64,000 nucleotides of DNA, taken from positions 80,898-144,897 of the forward strand of contig NW_005201287.1 of assembly GCF_000372725.1 (NCBI RefSeq). Direction: 5' to 3'. The stretch comes from Emiliania huxleyi CCMP1516 (Eukaryota > Haptophyta > Isochrysidales > Noelaerhabdaceae). The notes below the pieces were generated by a model. The model had not been told where the DNA came from and did not search any database. It was given only the letters and a program-made list of their open reading frames with translations. Position numbers and translations under genes: made by a program. Positions within the stretch are counted from its first letter, which is position 1; each line of letters begins with the position of its first letter. Shown piece by piece: positions 10,963 through 22,074 of the stretch.

Positions 10963-12866
10963 TCACGCTTCAGTACCCATCTCACGAGCCAGTCGCGTGT
11001 TGAACTGTACACCATCTCTCACTCCGCTCCACTCGCCGTACATGAGCGCCTCGACTGCGCTCGTACTGCCCTGGCGCGCTGCCCTCTCATACCACCCGAG
11101 GGCCGCCGCCTCGTCCCGCTCGCCGAACTTGCCGTTCGCCTCGCACCACCCGAGGTGCGCCATCGCCGCGGGCAGGCCTGCCTCCGCCGCCGCCTACGGT
11201 CAACATGCGGCCCCCACGACGGTCGGCGCTCTCCCGGCGCGAGGGGAAGACGAGGCGGCGCCACGACTCGCCGTCACGAGGCGCCGGCTCTCGACGACGG
11301 AGCGGGGGACGACCCCCTCCTCGCCCCGCCAGTAGAGCAGGCCGAGCTCCAGCTGAGAGAGCGCGTGGCCCTGCGCGGCGGCGCGGCGCCAGTACTCGGC
11401 CGCGGCGCCGACGTCCCTCGCCGCACCGCCGCTCCCGGATCGGAGGGCTGCACCGTGTAGAAATTGCGCGTAGGCGTTGCCTCCGTCGGCAGCGGCGCGG
11501 AGCCACGGCGTCGCGCGCGCGCGGACACTCTCGGCCGAGTCGGAGAGCCACAACACGAGCGAGTAGCGGTCTCCGCCTGTAGCGATCACTCGCACACCTC
11601 ACCGCCCCCCCGCCTGTGTGAGGCACAGCGGTGGGGAGCGAGCGGCGGCCGGAGGCGTCCACGCCATGCATCACGTCGAAGCGGTGCAGGAGGGCGTCGC
11701 CCGCCTGTCCCGCGCCGCGAGAGGGGCGTGAAGAGCGCGAGAGGGGCGTGAAGAGCTCAGCCTCGAGGCGGTAGCGGGGGCAAGGGCGGGGGGGGGGGGG
11801 GGGAGGGGGCTCGCAGGTGGGGCCTCGCCTGCATGCCTGGCTCGACGAGCAGGCGCGAGGAGCGGTCCGCGCCCGGCTGCAGGAACAGGCCTCCCTCGTA
11901 CTCGCCTGCGAGACACGAGGGGAGCTGTCCAGACGAGACCGGTCTGTGGGGAGAGGCCGCTGCCCGCACTCGCCCGGGTTGAGAGGCAGGATCACCGTCG
12001 CGAAGGAGGTGACGTCGAAGTGCGGGGCGAGGGCCTGCCTCCGGTCCTCCTGCACAGTAACGAGAGCTGCTCAGGCGGAGCTCGAGTGCGGGGCGAGGAC
12101 TGCCTCCTGCCCCTCCTCGCGGTAGGCGCGCAGCAGGGCGTCCGCCACCACGACCCCCTCGCCGCCGCCGCCGCCGTAGTCCACCCTCTGGCGCACGTAG
12201 GGGAGAATGCGGCTCTCGAGGGCGGGCTGCAGCAGCCGGTGCAGCTCCTACTCCGCGTCTCGAGGTCTCGAGGGCGGGCTGCAGCAGCCGGTGCAGCTCC
12301 TACTCCGTGTCGTAGACGGGCGCGCGTGGCGGACACGGGCACCCGGGTGTCGCGCAGTCCGCCCTGGCAGGGTCGGCTGCTCGAGGCGTCTGGGAAGGGG
12401 CTGGCGGCGGAGAGGGAGGACAGTGGAGTGAGGCGGGTGGGATAGCGCTATCTCACGGCGCCTCGCAGACGACGCGGCCGTCCTCCACCACCACCCGAGC
12501 ATGTGCCGCCTATGGATGTGGCGTCGAACCCGCTTTCGGATCCGCCCCGCGACCTTTAACGCCACCCAAAATGCGGCCCGCCTCGGCAGCCGAGCCGCTT
12601 CCCAGCGCGTCGAAGGCGGAGCGCAGCGCGCTTACTTCGCATCTGGAGAGCAGGCCCTTTGCCAGATGCACCTCGCGCGGAGGTGCGTGCGGCGCCGCCG
12701 GGTCGGAAATCTCCGCCGTCAGGTCCCGCTCTCCAAGGTCGGTGGTGGCATGCCGACTGCGTCGCCACGCCACGGGCCTGCTCACGACCGGATCCAGCTC
12801 GAAGGGCCTGACAGCGTCCTCGCCAGCCATTAGGGCGATGAACTTTGACGGCGGCTCCGCAGTCAT
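10963..12866 (-). CDS. P4H-type 2OG-Fe(II) oxygenase fused to Sel1-like repeats
   Basis: A multi-exon gene. Solved exons, in gene order: 12247-12104, 12034-11974, 11905-11829, 11704-11650, 11576-11272, 11193-10963. A 5' exon around 12866-12530 (REVHLAKGLLSRCEVSALRS) supplies the N-terminal oxygenase helix, but its join is uncertain. The catalytic domain reads APHFDVTSFATVILPLNPGE (first His and Asp ligands), YEGGLFLQPGADRSS, GDALLHRFDVMHGVD (distal His) and RYSLVLWLSD. It is followed by Sel1 repeats AAADGGNAYAQFLHGAAL, AAAQGHALSQLELGLLYWRG and AAAEAGLPAAMAHLGWC. The family hydroxylates proline or related side chains; Sel1 repeats bind partners. The five solved internal introns (68-124 nt, one per exon pair) use GC donors, several with the exon-copy pattern. 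A 42-bp exact duplication sits at the 5' edge of the first solved exon. Confidence 0.75.
12215..12312. repeat. 42-bp exact direct duplication with about 11-bp spacer
   Basis: The block starting TCTCGAGGGCGGGCTGCAGC and ending GCTCCTACTCCG occurs twice, 53 nt apart, with no mismatch. It lies at the 5' edge of an exon of the 2OG oxygenase-Sel1 gene. Confidence 0.9.
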
Positions 12867-14406
12867 GCGGATAAGGCAGGTCGGTGGCGAAGGGGGGCAG
12901 GCAAGTCGAAGGCGTGGAGCCAGACGCATTGCGAGCATGCACACAGAGAGTGGCAGCATTCGTCAGGCAGTCGAATCGAGTCGAAACACACGCCCTCTCC
13001 CAGCCTGGCCTCAGTACACGAGGAGACGTTTTTCTCAATTACAAGGCGAGGTGGTCAACGGGCGTTCGACCACACCACCGGCCAAGGCTACGTCAAGTCA
13101 CAGCGTGGTCACTACCATGATGGGATCTTCACCAAACGAAACAAGTTCAACCTGCTTCTCCACGCACCACACCACGAGACATTCCTCATTCATTCGTTCG
13201 GCGGCGGCTTCTCGCCGCCTGCAGTTGCAAAGATCAACCGCCTTGCGCGCAAGGCTCAACGCTCGGGCGTTGACCGCACCGCGTACCCTCCCCACTCCCG
13301 CCTCTCATTTGTGTCACACCACGCGGAACGCATCTCCATCCATCGCTTCGGTGAAGGGGGTGAATGAACCGCGCCATCCTCGATCGCCGTGCAAAGCTCG
13401 CTTCCGAGCTCTCACGCCGCGCGTAGGGCCCTTAGGGGCCTAGAGAACACAACCCCCTCTCCCTTTTCTCCCAGTAAACGCAGTTCCCGGTAACGCTACA
13501 TTTCGTAACGATGGTCGCTAAACGACACGCTATTGGCCATCTGCCTCCTGCAGCCTCTGTTGGGGCGGAATGCGCGGGGTTTTCGGCGCGATGCATCCGG
13601 CTAGTACACGGTACTGCTCTGCCGCAAACTCTCCTGCGCTCGCGTGACGTGTGGGGCGCACGCACTGCGCTCGAAAGTCGCGATTTGGCAATAGGCGCTC
13701 GAGCCGGCGCGCAGTGGAGGGGGCGCCGCGCAGGGGGATCGGGGGGGTGCGAGAGGGGGCGTGGGTCGGGCGCGCACCGGCCGGCTCCGGGAGCGGCCGT
13801 CACGTCGAAGAGGGGACCTGGTGCTGCTCGAATGACGACGCATGCCGCTCTGCTGCGCCGCCGATAGCCCCTCTTCCGAGCCGGCACGTGGCGGCGAGCC
13901 GCGGCCAGTGTCGCTGGTGCGGTGGAGGCGGCAGCTTGCATCGGCCGGCAGCGGGTGCGGCCATCACGTCGATGAGGGGGGGTTGTCGGCGACTCGTGTG
14001 GCTCGAGGCCTACGCTGCGCCGCCCAAGCCCTACTGCCGATCCAGCGCCTGGCGTTTGGGGCGAGCCGCGGTCGTCGTCGCTGATCGTATATGGCGGCGG
14101 CGGCGGCGGCTCGCCCTTCCCTCCGGCCGCAATTCCGATCCCGCCGCGCTCGCGGGAGGTAGCGCGCCCACCCCGCGGCACGGCCGTGGCTGCGCATACA
14201 CCTTACGCCCTTTCTCCTCAACGGCTATCCGTGCTTGCTGTGCCCCTGCGTGGTGTGTTTCAAGTTCTTACAACCCAAGGTGATAGAGGGCAAAAAGATC
14301 GATTGCGCTCTTGCCGATCCGCACCTACCTAGGCTCTTGGTTGTGGCGCCCCAGCTTTTCACAACGCTGCTGGTTGTTTCTTCTGTTGGTGTTGATCGTG
14401 TGTGCC
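12867..14406. other. Intergenic, degenerate GC-rich repeats
   Basis: No gene is supported. Two related blocks at about 13765-13870 and 13925-14075 share GCGGCCRTCACGTCGAWGAG and GGCGAGCCGCGG, an old tandem duplication. The rest shows no protein-like frame. Confidence 0.4.
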
Positions 14407-15330
14407 ATGCCGCCACCCTCGCCGCTCGACGTGTGGCTGCGCGTGACTCTGCCCTCCGGACGCAGATGGGCCGCCCTCTCCGACCTCTCATCGCGCGGCG
14501 TCGACCCGAGAGGCCCGGAGCTCCTCCGCCTCTTTCTGCTGCTCGAGTCGCCGTCCCGCCGCCGCACGCGCAGAGGAGGAGGAGCACCACCGCCTCGCGC
14601 ACTCCGGCGCGCAGCCGCCATGGCGCTACTCGCGCTCTGCCGAGAGCGACCCGCGCTGGGCCGATCGGCGCGAGCGCAGGCCGCCATCGGACGCGGCATC
14701 GCGCTCGCTCTGCCGCCAAACGTGTCGGCGCCGCGGCTGCTGCGCGGGCTGCTCTCGCCGGACGAGTGCGCCGCTCTGCTCGCCGCGGCCGTCGCCCACG
14801 GAGAGGCGCACGGCTGGGGCTCGCTCCACCGGAAGTACCCGACGGTGGACCTGCCCGTCGCCAAGCTGCGAGGCGGCGGCGCGGTCGTCTCTGCGCTGCA
14901 GGAGCGCGCCTTCCCGGCCTTTGGGCGCTTCTTCGGGGAGGCGTACGGCCCCGCCGCTTCGCTCGTGATGCGCGACTGCTTCGTCGCAAAGTACGAGGCG
15001 GGCGGCCAGTCGGGCCTCGCGGGGCATGTCGACGCGTCTCTGCTCTCGCTGGTGATGACCCTCTCGCCGCCGGGCGAGTTTGAGGGCGGAGGGACGCACT
15101 TTGAGCACGCGGGGCGGACGCTCTCGCCGCCGCAGGGCGACGCGGTCCTCTTCCTCGGAAAGGTCTTCCACGAGGGGCGACCGATCACCCGCGGGACGCG
15201 CTTCGTCCTCGTCGCGCTCGTCGACAAGAGGGGCACTGTGGCGCCGCCGCCGCCGCGGCCGGACGAGGCGGCGGCCGGGGAGGCGGCGGACTCGGCGGAG
15301 GCGGCGGACTCGGTGGAGGGGCGGGGCTGA
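14407..15330 (+). CDS. Prolyl 4-hydroxylase-like 2OG-Fe(II) oxygenase
   Basis: A single-exon frame of 307 aa from ATG 14407 to TGA 15330. The double-stranded beta-helix core has the iron ligands His207 and Asp209 (GLAGHVDASLL) and His255 (GKVFHEGRPI), with the 2-oxoglutarate-binding Arg265 (TRGTRFVLV). An N-terminal helix LLRGLLSPDECAALL precedes the core, as in P4H proteins. The C-terminus is an Ala/Glu/Asp-rich tail. A hydrophobic stretch (WLFLLLVLIVC) is encoded just upstream in frame but has no ATG before it, so a signal anchor could come from an unrecognised first exon. Target is unknown; proline hydroxylation of secreted or cytosolic protein is the family activity. It lies head-to-head with the 2OG-Sel1 gene but is not closely similar to it. 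Confidence 0.85.
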   Translation: MPPPSPLDVWLRVTLPSGRRWAALSDLSSRGVDPRGPELLRLFLLLESPSRRRTRRGGGAPPPRALRRAAAMALLALCRERPALGRSARAQAAIGRGIALALPPNVSAPRLLRGLLSPDECAALLAAAVAHGEAHGWGSLHRKYPTVDLPVAKLRGGGAVVSALQERAFPAFGRFFGEAYGPAASLVMRDCFVAKYEAGGQSGLAGHVDASLLSLVMTLSPPGEFEGGGTHFEHAGRTLSPPQGDAVLFLGKVFHEGRPITRGTRFVLVALVDKRGTVAPPPPRPDEAAAGEAADSAEAADSVEGRG

Positions 15331-15809
15331 GCTTATACGTGTCGTGAGAGGAGATATGGATATGGGGGGTAAGGTAAGGTTAGGGTGCCCACAGCGGGAC
15401 CCAAAAGAAAATAGCTTTGCGGCTCAAAAAGCGGCTAAAGGGACGCACGCCGGCACGCGCGAGAGGGCAAATCGTCTGATGTTGGAGTGTTCCAATAGGA
15501 GCGAGGCCTCCTCCGTTGGGGGGCCGAGTGACTAGGAAACGAGGGTTCCCCATTGTGTTCCCTTCGCGTGCGAGCGTGCCAGTAGGAGGCGGCGCAATAT
15601 GGCCCCTATAGTACAGCCCTTGAGGAGGAGGAAGAGGCTGGCTGGCAGTGCTGTATGCTGCCGAGGGGGCAGTTTTGGCGGGGTGCTGTCCCCATCCCAG
15701 GGAGCTGCAGAACGCGTCCGCAGCCGGGACAACCCGCCCCCCGCCGAGGCCGGTCGAAGCCCACTTGAGCACAGCCAAGAGGAGTCCTCTTGGTGCTCCT
15801 GGCGGCCGT
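15331..15809. other. Intergenic
   Basis: No gene, long repeat or regulatory site is recognisable between the 2OG oxygenase stop and the copia relic. Confidence 0.4.
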
Positions 15810-18300
15810 TCAAAGCTCGGGCGAGCCGACCCAGTTCAGCCCGCCCATGAGCGGGAGGAAGGGCTTGTCAGCGACGGCGCGGTCGTCCTCCTCGCAGGTC
15901 GCCCCTGTCATGGCCATGAACTCGGGGCAGCGAGACGACTGGACAGGCGTGGTGAAGTCTTTGGAGCACTGCGAGCTGAGGTACTTCTTGTACAGCTCGC
16001 AGACGTAGTTGGTCTGGAAGACTCGCAGCTTGCGGGCGGGTCGATCGCGAGCAATGTCGAAGCCGACCATGCGCCTCGGCTCAGAGACGCGGGTGGCCTT
16101 GAAGGAGCGGCAGTAGCGCGCGAAGGTGGTGTCGACTCGTCCCTTGGTCGGGCTCTGGTAGCGGACGAAGATGTCGTCGACGTAGACGACGGCGATGATG
16201 TAGCCTCCGTCATCAAAGATGATGCGGAAGAGGTTTGGGTCGGCGGCGCACTGCTCGAACCCGCACGCCTTGAGGACGGCGGTGTTCTCCTTCTGGAAGA
16301 TGGCGCCACCTTGCTTGGTCCCCTCGAGGCCCTTGAGCAGACGGCACGCCTTGAATTTTGGGTCGACGAAGCCGTGGGGCTGCTCAACGTACATCTCGAC
16401 ATCGAGCTTGGTGGTGGAGGTGAACGCCTTGACGACGTCCCAGCGCTCGAGCTCGTCGTCGTTGGCGTTGCAGTCGGCGAGGAAGATGAGGAGCGTCTCG
16501 ATCCGCAGCGTGCCGCAGTAAGTCTCGAGGTAGTCGATGCCCGGGCGTTGGCTGTACCCGCAGGCGACCCAGCGCGCCTTGAAGCGGTCGACGGAACCGT
16601 CGTCCTTGTAGAAGACACGGAAGACCCACTTGCCCTTGATGGCGCGCTTGCCGGGCGGCAGCTCGGCGACGAGCTCCCACGCACCGTTGTCCTGAGACTT
16701 GCCGACAAAGTCATCAGTCATCGCAGCTAGCCACGATTTGCCGTAGAGGGGGTGTTTGACGGCCTCCTCGGCACTCCTCGGGATTGGGACGGGTCCGATC
16801 TGAGCACTGACCTCCAGCACCTCCCCCACAGTGCCAGAACGGGGAGGACGATCATGGAGCGGTGCGCAGCGACGCCGGTGCCGGCGTTGGCGGGGAGCCA
16901 AAAGCGCCGCTCGGTGACATCTGCAGCAAGCTCCTGCCGCGCGTCGTGCGCGAGGGGCGTGTTGCCGAGGGAGGAGATGCAGCGCAAGACCTTCTCGACC
17001 ATCTCAGACTCGGTGAACCGGTTGGCAGCGGGCAGCTGGTGGTTCAGGTTGTTGAGGACCTGCACGAGCCGGTTGAGCGAGTCGGCGGAGCGCCCAATCT
17101 CAACTGAGTCAAAGCTGAGGCTTGAAATCTTGTCCTTGAGGTCGTGCATGGTGAGGTCGTTGATCGGCCGGTAGCAGTGCTGGCGGAGCAGCTGCCACAT
17201 CCGTCCACCGTCGCCAGCGGCCTGGTTCTGGAGCATCGTCTTTAGGTTCTGGTCGGTGACGTGCGCCGTAAGGAAGGCGGCGAGGGTTTTCTTGCGGCGG
17301 TTGGCGCGCGAGAGGAGTGCGACGCGCTGCGCGTTCGGCGGCGTGCCAGGGGGGTGCCCGCCAGCGGGCGCAGCGGCGCCAGGGAACGGGAGAGCCGCGG
17401 CCATCCCATTGAAGAAGAAGGAGGCGTCGAGCGGGTCCTGCTCGATATAGCCGTAGGGCGACTTGCCATCCGCCTCGTCGCCGAGCGAGTACTCCTCATC
17501 TTGGTGGTTGCCGAAGCAGCTTCCGAGGTAGTCCATCGCGTCGCGAACAAAGCGGTCGTAGTCGTTCGGGCTGCCGGCAAAGGGCGCGACCTTGAACTTG
17601 CGCGCGTCGAAGTCGTTGTTGACGGTGGCGGCGGAGCCGAGCATGAACGCATCGGCGATGGCGTTTTCGATGGCGTGGTTCGGGAGGAAGTTGAGCGCCG
17701 GGCGGACGTCGGAGAGGAGCTTGGAGATGCGGACGCCGAGGCCGATGATGCGGTGGCGGACTTGGTGACGGATCCACTCCACGATGTGCGTCGACCGCGT
17801 CGAGCAGCCGGCGTCGAAAGGCTTGAGAGGCTCGGGCTCAAGGATCTTGTCGACGTCGACCTCGGAGGCCTTCTTTTGCTCGAGAGCGATGGCCATGGAC
17901 TCGGCGACCATCTTGGGCCAGCCACTCTCGGTCATGAAGAAACACTCGGCCGGGAGACGGGCGCGCCGAAGAGGAGGCACTTGTTTCCGACGCTGTCTCC
18001 GTTGTTCGGCTTGAGCAGGATGGAGTGCGTGGAGTCGGGCGGCATGTTGGAATACTTGTCAGACGTGATGATGTGGTTCGTGTTGAAGGTGGACTCGGCC
18101 TTGCCTTTGGCGGGGTCCTCCATGATGATGCAGGTGATGTCCAGCTGGTTGTCGGCCTTGCCGCACAACTCAGCATCCGTGTCCTCCAACCGTATCGAGC
18201 GGATGGAGTTGTCGCGCACGAGGTTGCGCGACTCGCAGACGGCCGAGGTGCCGTTGATGACGACCGAGGTGTCGTCGAGAATCTCACGCGAAGGTGCCAT
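15810..18300 (-). mobile_element. Ty1/copia retrotransposon, internally deleted (gag + reverse transcriptase)
   Basis: On the minus strand a gag-like frame starts at ATG 18300 (MAPSREILDDTSVVINGTSA), shifts frame near 17950, and runs to about 16930 with the UBN2/copia gag segment CYRPINDLTMHDLKDKISSL and a cluster NRLVQVLNNLNHQLP. It is followed almost at once by a copia reverse transcriptase (about 16800-15810): WELVAELPPGKRAIKGKWVF, RWVACGYSQRPGIDYLET, DVVKAFTSTTKLDVEMYVEQ, IIAVVYVDDIFV (YVDD catalytic motif) and the MGGLNWVG step before RNase H. The zinc knuckle, protease and integrase are missing and RNase H is absent, so the copy cannot move by itself. LTRs were not found. Confidence 0.85.
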
Positions 18301-18329
18301 GTGAACGGGAGCAGTATGTAGAGTTCGAT

Positions 18330-18406
18330 GATAAGGAATACGCTGTCGGACAGAGGAAGACGCTGTCGGACAGAGGAAGACGCTGTGTGAACTAGGAAGA
18401 CGCTGA
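18330..18406. repeat. Short tandem repeat, 20-nt unit
   Basis: ACGCTGTCGGACAGAGGAAG occurs twice in a row with flanking partial units (ACGCTGTGTGAACTAGGAAG, ACGCTGATC), just upstream of the copia gag start; it may be part of its leader or LTR. Confidence 0.8.
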
Positions 18407-18567
18407 TCATAGATCAGACGCCGTTCACACCGTCTCCCCAACCATCACACTCACACTGACAAGTGTGGGGAGGCAAGGCACTGTGAATCGCCTTATCTCT
18501 CACAGAGATGTCTTGTTTTTGTGAATTGATGAAGAGCAAAAAAATACAAACAAATGAATTCACAGCG

Positions 18568-21026
18568 ATGTCGGCCCAGGAGTTCGTTGCTGCCGTCTCC
18601 GCCCTGCACTCGCCGACCGCAAGCGCCGCCGACCGACACGCGGCCAACGCGTGGCTCATCGACTTTGCGGCAGCGAGCGAGGCTCCGCAGGTCTGTGCGG
18701 CTCTTCTCGCTGCGCCGGCGGGCGCAGCCGAGCCGGCCCTCGTCGCCGCGGCGGGCCTGCTCGCCGAGGCGGGCTCGCGCAGCGGAGGTGCCGCGCAGGT
18801 CTCGTCTGTGGGTCCGCTGCTCGAGCTCTACGCCAACCCGGCGCTCACGTCCCGCGCGGCGCTCGCGCGGCTAGCGGCGGCGGCCGCGTACGCCGCCGTC
18901 GGCGCGGCGGCGGCCGATCAGCTGCTGACGCCCGCCGTGGCGGCCAGCCTGCCTCCCGCGAGGCACCGCCGCAGTCTTGGCGCAAAGCGTCTCGGCGCCC
19001 GCCCTCCCACTCGAGACGCCTCCCGGCCCGTCCCTGCAGGCAGCTGCTGCTCGTGCATGCGACGGCTGACGCGCTCGCCGCCTCGGGCTCGGTGGAGGAG
19101 CTCGCGCTCCAGCCCACAGTCACGGCGGCGCGCGCAGTAGCCGTCGGTGCCGTGTCGGCGGCGCTGCTGCCGCCGCCGCCGCCGCCGCCGGGCGCCGCGC
19201 CGCCGCCGCCAGTCGACGCTTGCGCGGCGCTGCGCTGCCTCGCGGCGTGGGCGGAGGCGGGGCTTGGCCTGGAGCAGCTCGCGACGGCGCACCCGACGCT
19301 GCTCGCCTCCCTCACCGCCGCCGTCGGCAGCAGACCCGCCTCCGAGGAGGGTGCGGCAGCGGCGGCGGCTCTGCGCGCGGTGGCCGCCGCGTCCCGCGAG
19401 CTCGGCGAGGGCGAGGAGGAGGCGGCGAGGCGGGCGGCCGGGCCGGTGGCGGCCGCTGTCGGCGGGTGGGCGGGGGAGGTTGGGCGGCTCGGCGTGTGTG
19501 TGGAGGACGAGGTCGGCGTCGCTTTCGCGGCGGAGCTGACTGCGCTGGCGGGCGGCGGCCCGCTGCAGTCTCCCGCGCCGAGATTGCGGCGAGATCAGCC
19601 GAGGTGCGGCCGAGACCGGTAGGCGGCGCTGTTGCTCGAGTCGATGGCCGAGGCGTTGCCCGCAGAGCTCACCGCGGTGGCGGGCGGCGGGGGCGGCGGC
19701 GGGCCGGTCCCGGAGGCGATGCCGCCGCCGCCGCCGCCGCCCGTGCCGCCGCCGCCGAGCGCGGGCCTGGTGGGGCTCCTGCTTGGCAGCACGGTGCGGG
19801 AGGCGTGGTGAGAGGTCGAGGCGCAACGAGGGCCGCGTCGCACACACTGCGCGTGAGTAGGCGCACCCGGTGGAGAGAGTGGCCGAGGCGGCGGCCGAGG
19901 GGTGGATGGCCCTGATCGAGGCCCTCGGCCCGCCTCGGCCGCCGCCCCCGCCTCCGTCGCCGCTGCACGTTGCCGCTCCCTCCGCCGCCGGCGCGGAGCG
20001 GTGGCGGTCGGAGCTGTTCGGGGGTGTGGCGGAGCGGTCTCTCGTCCGCTGCTCGCGGCTTGCGGCGAGCGAGTAGGATATCTCCCCACATCTCCCCCTA
20101 CCTCCCCATACCTCCCCATACCTCCCCATACCTCCCCATACCTCCCCATACCTCCCCATACCTCCCCATACCTCCCCATACCTCCCCATACCTCCCTATA
20201 CCTCCCCATACCTCCCCATACCTCCCCATACCTCCCCATACCTCCCCATACCTCCCCATACCTCCCCATACCTCCCCATACCTCCCTATACCTCCCCATA
20301 CCTCCCCATACCTCCCCATATCTCGCGGCTTGTGGCGAGCGAGCGAGCAGCCCCGCGCGCGGGTGTGCGGTGGCAGCCATCAGCGCGGCGCCGTCTCCAC
20401 CGCAGGCGAGCGAGCGCGGCGATGACCTGGACGACCTGTGCGGCTGGCGAGAGCGCGCTGCCCGCCCGCTGCTCACCGCGAGCTCGGAGCAGCTCGGCGT
20501 GAGCTGGCTCGCTATGCTCGCAGCGACCCTCTCGCCCGCGCCCAAGCCCGGGAACCCCGTGCCCGTCATGACGCCGGCGGGCCGTGCACACGTCGGCGGC
20601 TGACCGCGCCGCGATTGTGGACAGGCCGCACGGGGCCGACGGCGAAGCGCTGCTCTTCGCCGCCTCCTGCTCCTCCCCCGCCATCTGCGGCGGGCCCCAC
20701 CCGCCGCCGGGCCACGCCTCGCAGACAGGGCCGCCGCAGGCAGGGCCGCCGCGGCCTCCTCCACACCCCGAGGCGGCGGCGGCGGCGGCGGCGGTGCTCT
20801 CTGCGCTCGCCGCGCGGGTCGACGGCCTGGAGAGCGGTCCGGCCGCGCGTCAGGGGCGACAGGCTGTCAGCGCGACGCGATTGCCGTGTAGGTGGACTTT
20901 GAGCTCGACCGAGTCGCGGCGGAGGCGACGTCGGCGGCGGACCACGGCGCCCTGTCCGCGCTCATCACGGACTACGAGGACGGATGCCGGCGCGCCCTCG
21001 AGCCGCTGGCTCTGTACTCGCTATAG
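18568..21026 (+). CDS. Importin-beta/transportin-3-like HEAT-repeat protein (tentative)
   Basis: A multi-exon, Ala-rich alpha-helical protein. The N-terminus (MSAQEFVAAVSALHSPTASA, ADRHAANAWLIDFAAASEAP) has the spacing of the importin-beta N-terminal helix pair as in TNPO3/IPO13. Later exons include LVHATADALAASGSVEELAL, CAALRCLAAWAEAGLGLEQL, LLESMAEALPAELTAVAGG, VERVAEAAAEGWMALIEAL, DDLDDLCGWRERAARPLLTA and the C-terminus ELDRVAAEATSAADHGALSA to a TAG at 21026. One intron is solved: 20065-20405 (341 nt, GC-AG, phase 0), holding the 10-bp minisatellite. The introns near 18953-19042, 19579-19622 and 19806-19861 are approximate. If the family is right, it carries cargo through the nuclear pore. 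An in-frame ATG 60 nt upstream (18508) is an alternative start. Confidence 0.5.
20098..20321 (+). repeat. 10-bp minisatellite (CCTCCCCATA)n, about 22 units
   Basis: Nearly perfect tandem copies of CCTCCCCATA with occasional CCTCCCTATA lie inside an intron. They are flanked on both sides by copies of CTCGCGGCTTGYGGCGAGCG. Confidence 0.97.
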
Positions 21027-21552
21027 CCCTGGCCCTCCGCGTGCAGTCTCCGAGGGACCGAGGCTCGTGGGCCGTAAGTGTGTGTGGAGTCCTGACGTGT
21101 GCATGCTTCCCGCAACAAATGGAATTCTAATTCGGCACCGGTCACTGGGCCGGGGACACGTAGTCGTAGATCAGACGTAGATTCTCCGCAAATATGAAAT
21201 ATGAAATAAAACCGCACCCCCGCCTTACGAGTTCGCCTGAACCCTCTCACTCAGGCGTCAGGGTGGTGCTGTACCTTGTTAGCCGTCGCCCACCCTTGGT
21301 TGGGCGACTGCCGCTATTAAAATTAAATAATAGCAAATAAATAGAGCAGGTAGGCAGCTCCATGAGAGATGGGCGACGCACGAGCACAGAGGCACAGCGC
21401 GCACCCCGCCCCGCGCGCGCGCCGCACTTAAGCATACACCTACAACTTGTGTCTTGATTTGCCAACAATCAAAGAGATATATTTGCCACTTTCCGCACAA
21501 ACATGGCACCCGACCAGCTGAAGCTCTAGACTCGTCGACCGAGCTCTGGACG
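21027..21552. other. Intergenic, locally AT-richer
   Basis: No gene is supported. It is notably AT-richer around 21185-21350 (AAATATGAAATATGAAATAA, AATTAAATAATAGC) than its surroundings, which may be a 3' UTR or promoter zone. Confidence 0.4.
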
Positions 21553-21909
21553 ATGCCGACCTCAAACCACCAGCGCCAGCAACGACGTGCCGCGGCTCGC
21601 CGCGCCGCTGTTGCGACCGACGACGTGCCCGACGCCGTCCCGCGGCCGAAAGGAAGAGGCCCGCGCAACCACTTCTGGGACCCGCGGCCGCCGGGCGTGC
21701 GGCGGCACAACGAGTCGAACGAACCGAACCAGCGCAGAGCGGCGCGTCTCGCGAGCGCCCGCGGCCGCCACGCCGACGCCGTCCGCGGCCGACGGTGGTC
21801 GCGAATCAACGCGGCGCGGTGCAACGAGGCCAAGTCCTTCCAGGCTCCCGCCAGCAGCGCCTCGTGGCGTGGGCTGCACGGCCCTTCGAGACGGCCCGGG
21901 GGGCGGTGA
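21553..21909 (+). CDS. Hypothetical Arg-rich small protein
   Basis: A 118-aa frame from ATG 21553 to TGA 21909 begins MPTSNHQRQQRRAAARRAAV and has the less random stretch RPKGRGPRNHFWDPRPPGVR. The composition suggests nucleic-acid binding or a spurious GC-rich frame. No family is recognised and there is no neighbour evidence. Confidence 0.25.
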   Translation: MPTSNHQRQQRRAAARRAAVATDDVPDAVPRPKGRGPRNHFWDPRPPGVRRHNESNEPNQRRAARLASARGRHADAVRGRRWSRINAARCNEAKSFQAPASSASWRGLHGPSRRPGGR

Positions 21910-22074
21910 GAGACCTCTCCCGCCGGCATGGCGCACTATATCACCCGTAGAGGCCTCTCTATAGTCGCCTTTTGGCACCTCCTCTCTCCACGCCGCCGAT
22001 TAGACCTCGCCGCATCGCATCGCCCCCTTCCCTGCCCCGTCGCCCTCCTGAGCTCTCCCTCCTTCGCTCCAGCC

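Noticed and set aside
14311-14406. N-terminal extension of the 2OG oxygenase with a hydrophobic helix
   Set aside because: It starts at a TTG; no ATG precedes it in frame. Kept only as a note on a possible first exon.
18918-20189. 423-codon minus-strand frame ending in GGMGRYGEVW repeats
   Set aside because: It is the antisense of the importin-like exons and of the 10-bp minisatellite.
20098-20321. Possible CRISPR-like array
   Set aside because: There are no spacers: units are contiguous 10-mers within a spliced intron of a eukaryotic gene.
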